Origin: Shinella sp. XGS7 | Lineage (GTDB): Bacteria; Pseudomonadota; Gammaproteobacteria; Burkholderiales; Burkholderiaceae_C | Length of the DNA stretch: 64,000 bases | NCBI RefSeq assembly: GCF_020535565.1 | Contig: NZ_CP084758.1 | Span: 1,143,501-1,207,500, forward strand | Direction of reading: 5' to 3' | Shown: piece after piece, positions 62,276 through 64,000 of the stretch | Position numbering within the stretch: position 1 is the stretch's first letter | How the letters are laid out: each line of letters starts with the position of its first letter | Translations under genes and position numbers: made by a program | Notes under the pieces: generated by a model | The model's database searches: none | What the model was told of the DNA's origin: nothing | What the model saw: only the letters and a program-made list of their open reading frames with translations

Positions 62276-62946
62276 GCCGTGCGCAGCCACAGCCGGCCAT
62301 AGCCGCGCCGCAGCTCGCCCCGGGCCACGGCCGCGCTGAGCAGCTGGTTCACCGTCTGGCGCGAGAGATGGGCCAGGGCGGCCAGTTCGGCCTGGGTGGC
62401 GGCCAGGGCCTGCCAGCCCTCGGCATCGGTGGCCTGGCCTCGCTCCCGCGCCAGCTGGGCCAGGGCCAGCGCAAAACGCTGCTCGGCGCTGCGGTGACGC
62501 GCGGCCTCCAGCAGGCGCAGATTGCCCTCGAAGCGCAGGGCGAACTCGCGCAGCAGGGCGCGGGCAAAGCCGGGCTGCTCGTCCATCAGCAGGGCGTAGG
62601 CCGCAGGGCCGATCACCAGCAGGCGGCTGGGGCGCCGTGCCAGGGCCTCGTAGCCGGCCGGGCGCCCCGTAGCGAAGGCCGCCAGGCCAAAGAGGCGCGG
62701 CGCCTGCACATGCTCCAGCACCGAAACCTCGCCGTCCTGACCGGTGAGCCGGGCCTCGATCTCGCCCTCCACCACGGCGTAGAAGGCCGGGCAGACCTGG
62801 TCCTGGGCGAAGAGCGTGCGGCCGCGCGCCAGGCGCTGCCGACGCAGCAGGGGGCGCAGGCGCTCGCGCAGGCCCGGGTCCAGGCCCAGGCCGGGGAAGT
62901 TGGCGGCCAGCACCGCGTCCAGGGCGGTGTCCACGGAATCATCCAT
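62272..62946 (-). CDS. Crp/Fnr-family transcriptional regulator
   Basis: 224 residues from ATG 62946. N-terminal cyclic-nucleotide-binding fold (ARGRTLFAQDQVCPAFYAVVEGEIEARL), C-terminal winged HTH (LAALAHLSRQTVNQLLSAAVARGELRRGYGRLWL). No FNR-type Cys cluster. A 20-bp perfect palindrome 6 bases upstream is its likely operator. Confidence 0.9.
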   Translation of the reverse strand: MDDSVDTALDAVLAANFPGLGLDPGLRERLRPLLRRQRLARGRTLFAQDQVCPAFYAVVEGEIEARLTGQDGEVSVLEHVQAPRLFGLAAFATGRPAGYEALARRPSRLLVIGPAAYALLMDEQPGFARALLREFALRFEGNLRLLEAARHRSAEQRFALALAQLARERGQATDAEGWQALAATQAELAALAHLSRQTVNQLLSAAVARGELRRGYGRLWLRTA

Positions 62947-62952
62947 GCGTTC

Positions 62953-62972
62953 ATTGTCGGGTACCCGACAAT
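62953..62972. promoter_or_regulatory. 20-bp perfect palindrome between divergent genes
   Basis: ATTGTCGGGTACCCGACAAT, between the Crp/Fnr-type gene (minus) and the DUF2332 gene (plus). Size and symmetry fit a dimeric Crp/Fnr-family operator. Confidence 0.75.
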
Positions 62973-63005
62973 TGCGGCGCGGTGGCGGGCCTAGGCTTGC
63001 GGCCC

Positions 63006-64000
63006 ATGGACATCGACGCTTTGCTCCCTGCCTGGGCCGCCCAGTACCGCCACTTTGCCGAGCACGAGTGCCGGGAAGATCCGCTCTATGTGGCGATCTG
63101 CCGGGCCGTGGCCGACAGCCCCGAGCTGCTGGCCCTGATGGCCGAGGCGCCCGAGACGCAGCGCCTGCCCAATCTGCTGCTGGCGGCCCTGCACGACCGG
63201 CTGCTGGCCGGCAGCCGCCATGCCCTGGCCGGCTACTACCCAAGCTGCGGTGGCGAGCGCCTGCCCGATGCCGCGCTGCCGGGCCTGCTGCTGGATTTCG
63301 CCCGCCGCGAGCGCGCCGCCTTGGTCGGCATCCTGGCCAGCCGCCAGACCCAGACCAATGAGGTGGGGCGCTGCGCCCTGCTGTGGCCGGCCTTGCAGCG
63401 GCTGGTCGAACTGAGCGGCCGGCAAGACCTGGCCCTGCTGGACATCGGCAGCAGCGCCGGCCTGAACCTGGGGGTGGACCGCTACCGCTACGACTACGGG
63501 CCGGCCGGCCAGCGTGGCGCCCCGGCCGGCCCCGAGCGCCCCCTGATCCGCTGCGACTGGACCGGCCCTGTGCCGCCGCCGGCCCGGGCCGACTGGCGCC
63601 TGGTGGCCCGCGCGGGCCTGGACCCGGCCCCGGTGGACCTGGAGGACGAGGCGGCGCGGCGCTGGCTGCGCGCCTGCCTCTGGCCGCATGACCGGGAGCG
63701 GGCGCGCCGTCTGGACCAGGCCCTGGCCCTGGCGCGCGCCGAGGGCCCGCCGGTGCAGCGGGCGGCCGACTGCCTGGCCGCGGTGGAGCCCTGGCTGGAC
63801 AGCCTGCCGGCCGGGGTCCAGCCCCTGGTCTTCAACAGCTGGGTGCTGCACTACTTCAGTCCTGCCGAGCTGGCCCGCTACCAGGCCGGCATGCTGGCCC
63901 TGGTGCGCCGGCGTGGCCTGGCCTGGCTGTGCGCCGAGGCGGCGCCCTGCCACCCGGCCGTCCTGGTCCGGCCCGAGCCGGCGCCGGCGGGGTCTGCCAC
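63006..64000 (+). CDS. DUF2332 family protein (3' end outside window)
   Basis: 331 codons in the window from ATG 63006, open to the last base. It begins MDIDALLPAWAAQYRHFAEH, with NLLLAALHDRLLAGSRHALAG and a Rossmann-like LLDIGSSAGLNLGVDRYRY that suggests a methyltransferase-type SAM site. DUF2332 has no assigned reaction. Divergent from the Crp/Fnr regulator and sharing its palindromic control region. Confidence 0.9.
   Translation, partial: MDIDALLPAWAAQYRHFAEHECREDPLYVAICRAVADSPELLALMAEAPETQRLPNLLLAALHDRLLAGSRHALAGYYPSCGGERLPDAALPGLLLDFARRERAALVGILASRQTQTNEVGRCALLWPALQRLVELSGRQDLALLDIGSSAGLNLGVDRYRYDYGPAGQRGAPAGPERPLIRCDWTGPVPPPARADWRLVARAGLDPAPVDLEDEAARRWLRACLWPHDRERARRLDQALALARAEGPPVQRAADCLAAVEPWLDSLPAGVQPLVFNSWVLHYFSPAELARYQAGMLALVRRRGLAWLCAEAAPCHPAVLVRPEPAPAGSA

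Noticed and set aside
1-64000. CRISPR arrays or cas genes
   Set aside because: No regularly spaced direct repeats and no Cas-like proteins were seen.

Overview
The window is a high-GC, gene-dense stretch of a betaproteobacterial chromosome, most likely Burkholderiales of the Roseateles/Kinneretia type. This is inferred from the 3-hydroxybutyrate-oligomer hydrolase, a PEP-CTERM protein, a cytochrome c5-type protein and the lplT / alr / radA neighbourhood; it was not tested by any search.

Left core (1-20044): a run of electrophile- and redox-detoxification genes on the + strand (YqhD-type aldehyde reductase cut by the window edge, DJ-1/PfpI protein, quinone oxidoreductase, old yellow enzyme, ABM monooxygenase, a frameshifted major-royal-jelly-family gene), tRNA-Arg(CCG), a membrane-anchored cytochrome c, an ilvE cluster, radA, LysE and EamA exporters, a LuxR regulator and a PHB-oligomer hydrolase lipoprotein. 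Right core (56524-64000): arfB start, acyl-CoA thioesterase and alr (minus strand), lplT, an SGNH hydrolase, an EamA exporter, glutathione peroxidase, a Crp/Fnr regulator and a DUF2332 gene cut by the window end.

Between them sits a 36.5-kb integrated element (about 20045-56523) that has split the host gene arfB (stalled-ribosome peptidyl-tRNA hydrolase). Codons 1-28 lie at the right end and the remainder at the left end. The two junctions share the 6-bp sequence TGTTGA, and joining them restores an uninterrupted arfB frame. The element carries its own complete but divergent arfB just inside the left end, with the attachment core changed. This looks like a built-in replacement of the gene it destroys. 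Rejoining the two element ends gives a symmetrical attP core, and TACTCAA-type repeats lie near both ends.

Inside the element are a three-gene recombination operon resembling GmtY-GmtZ-GmtX (two tyrosine recombinases plus a small partner); a seven-gene block on one strand made of a sigma-70-like factor, an XRE-like protein, an ImmA/IrrE-protease-UvrD-helicase-nuclease fusion, and a BilABCD-like ubiquitin-conjugation operon (Ubl, E2, JAB protease, E1); a 2224-residue DUF4011-helicase-endonuclease with a thermonuclease gene behind it; an IS66 element carrying an SMR efflux passenger; and an operon with a ParS/MbcA-like protein and a Uma2 nuclease. The sigma-factor operon and the Bil-like operon are preceded by almost the same 29-bp sequence at almost the same distance from their start codons. 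This suggests that the element's own sigma factor drives itself and the Bil-like defence genes, which is the best candidate here for an undescribed system.
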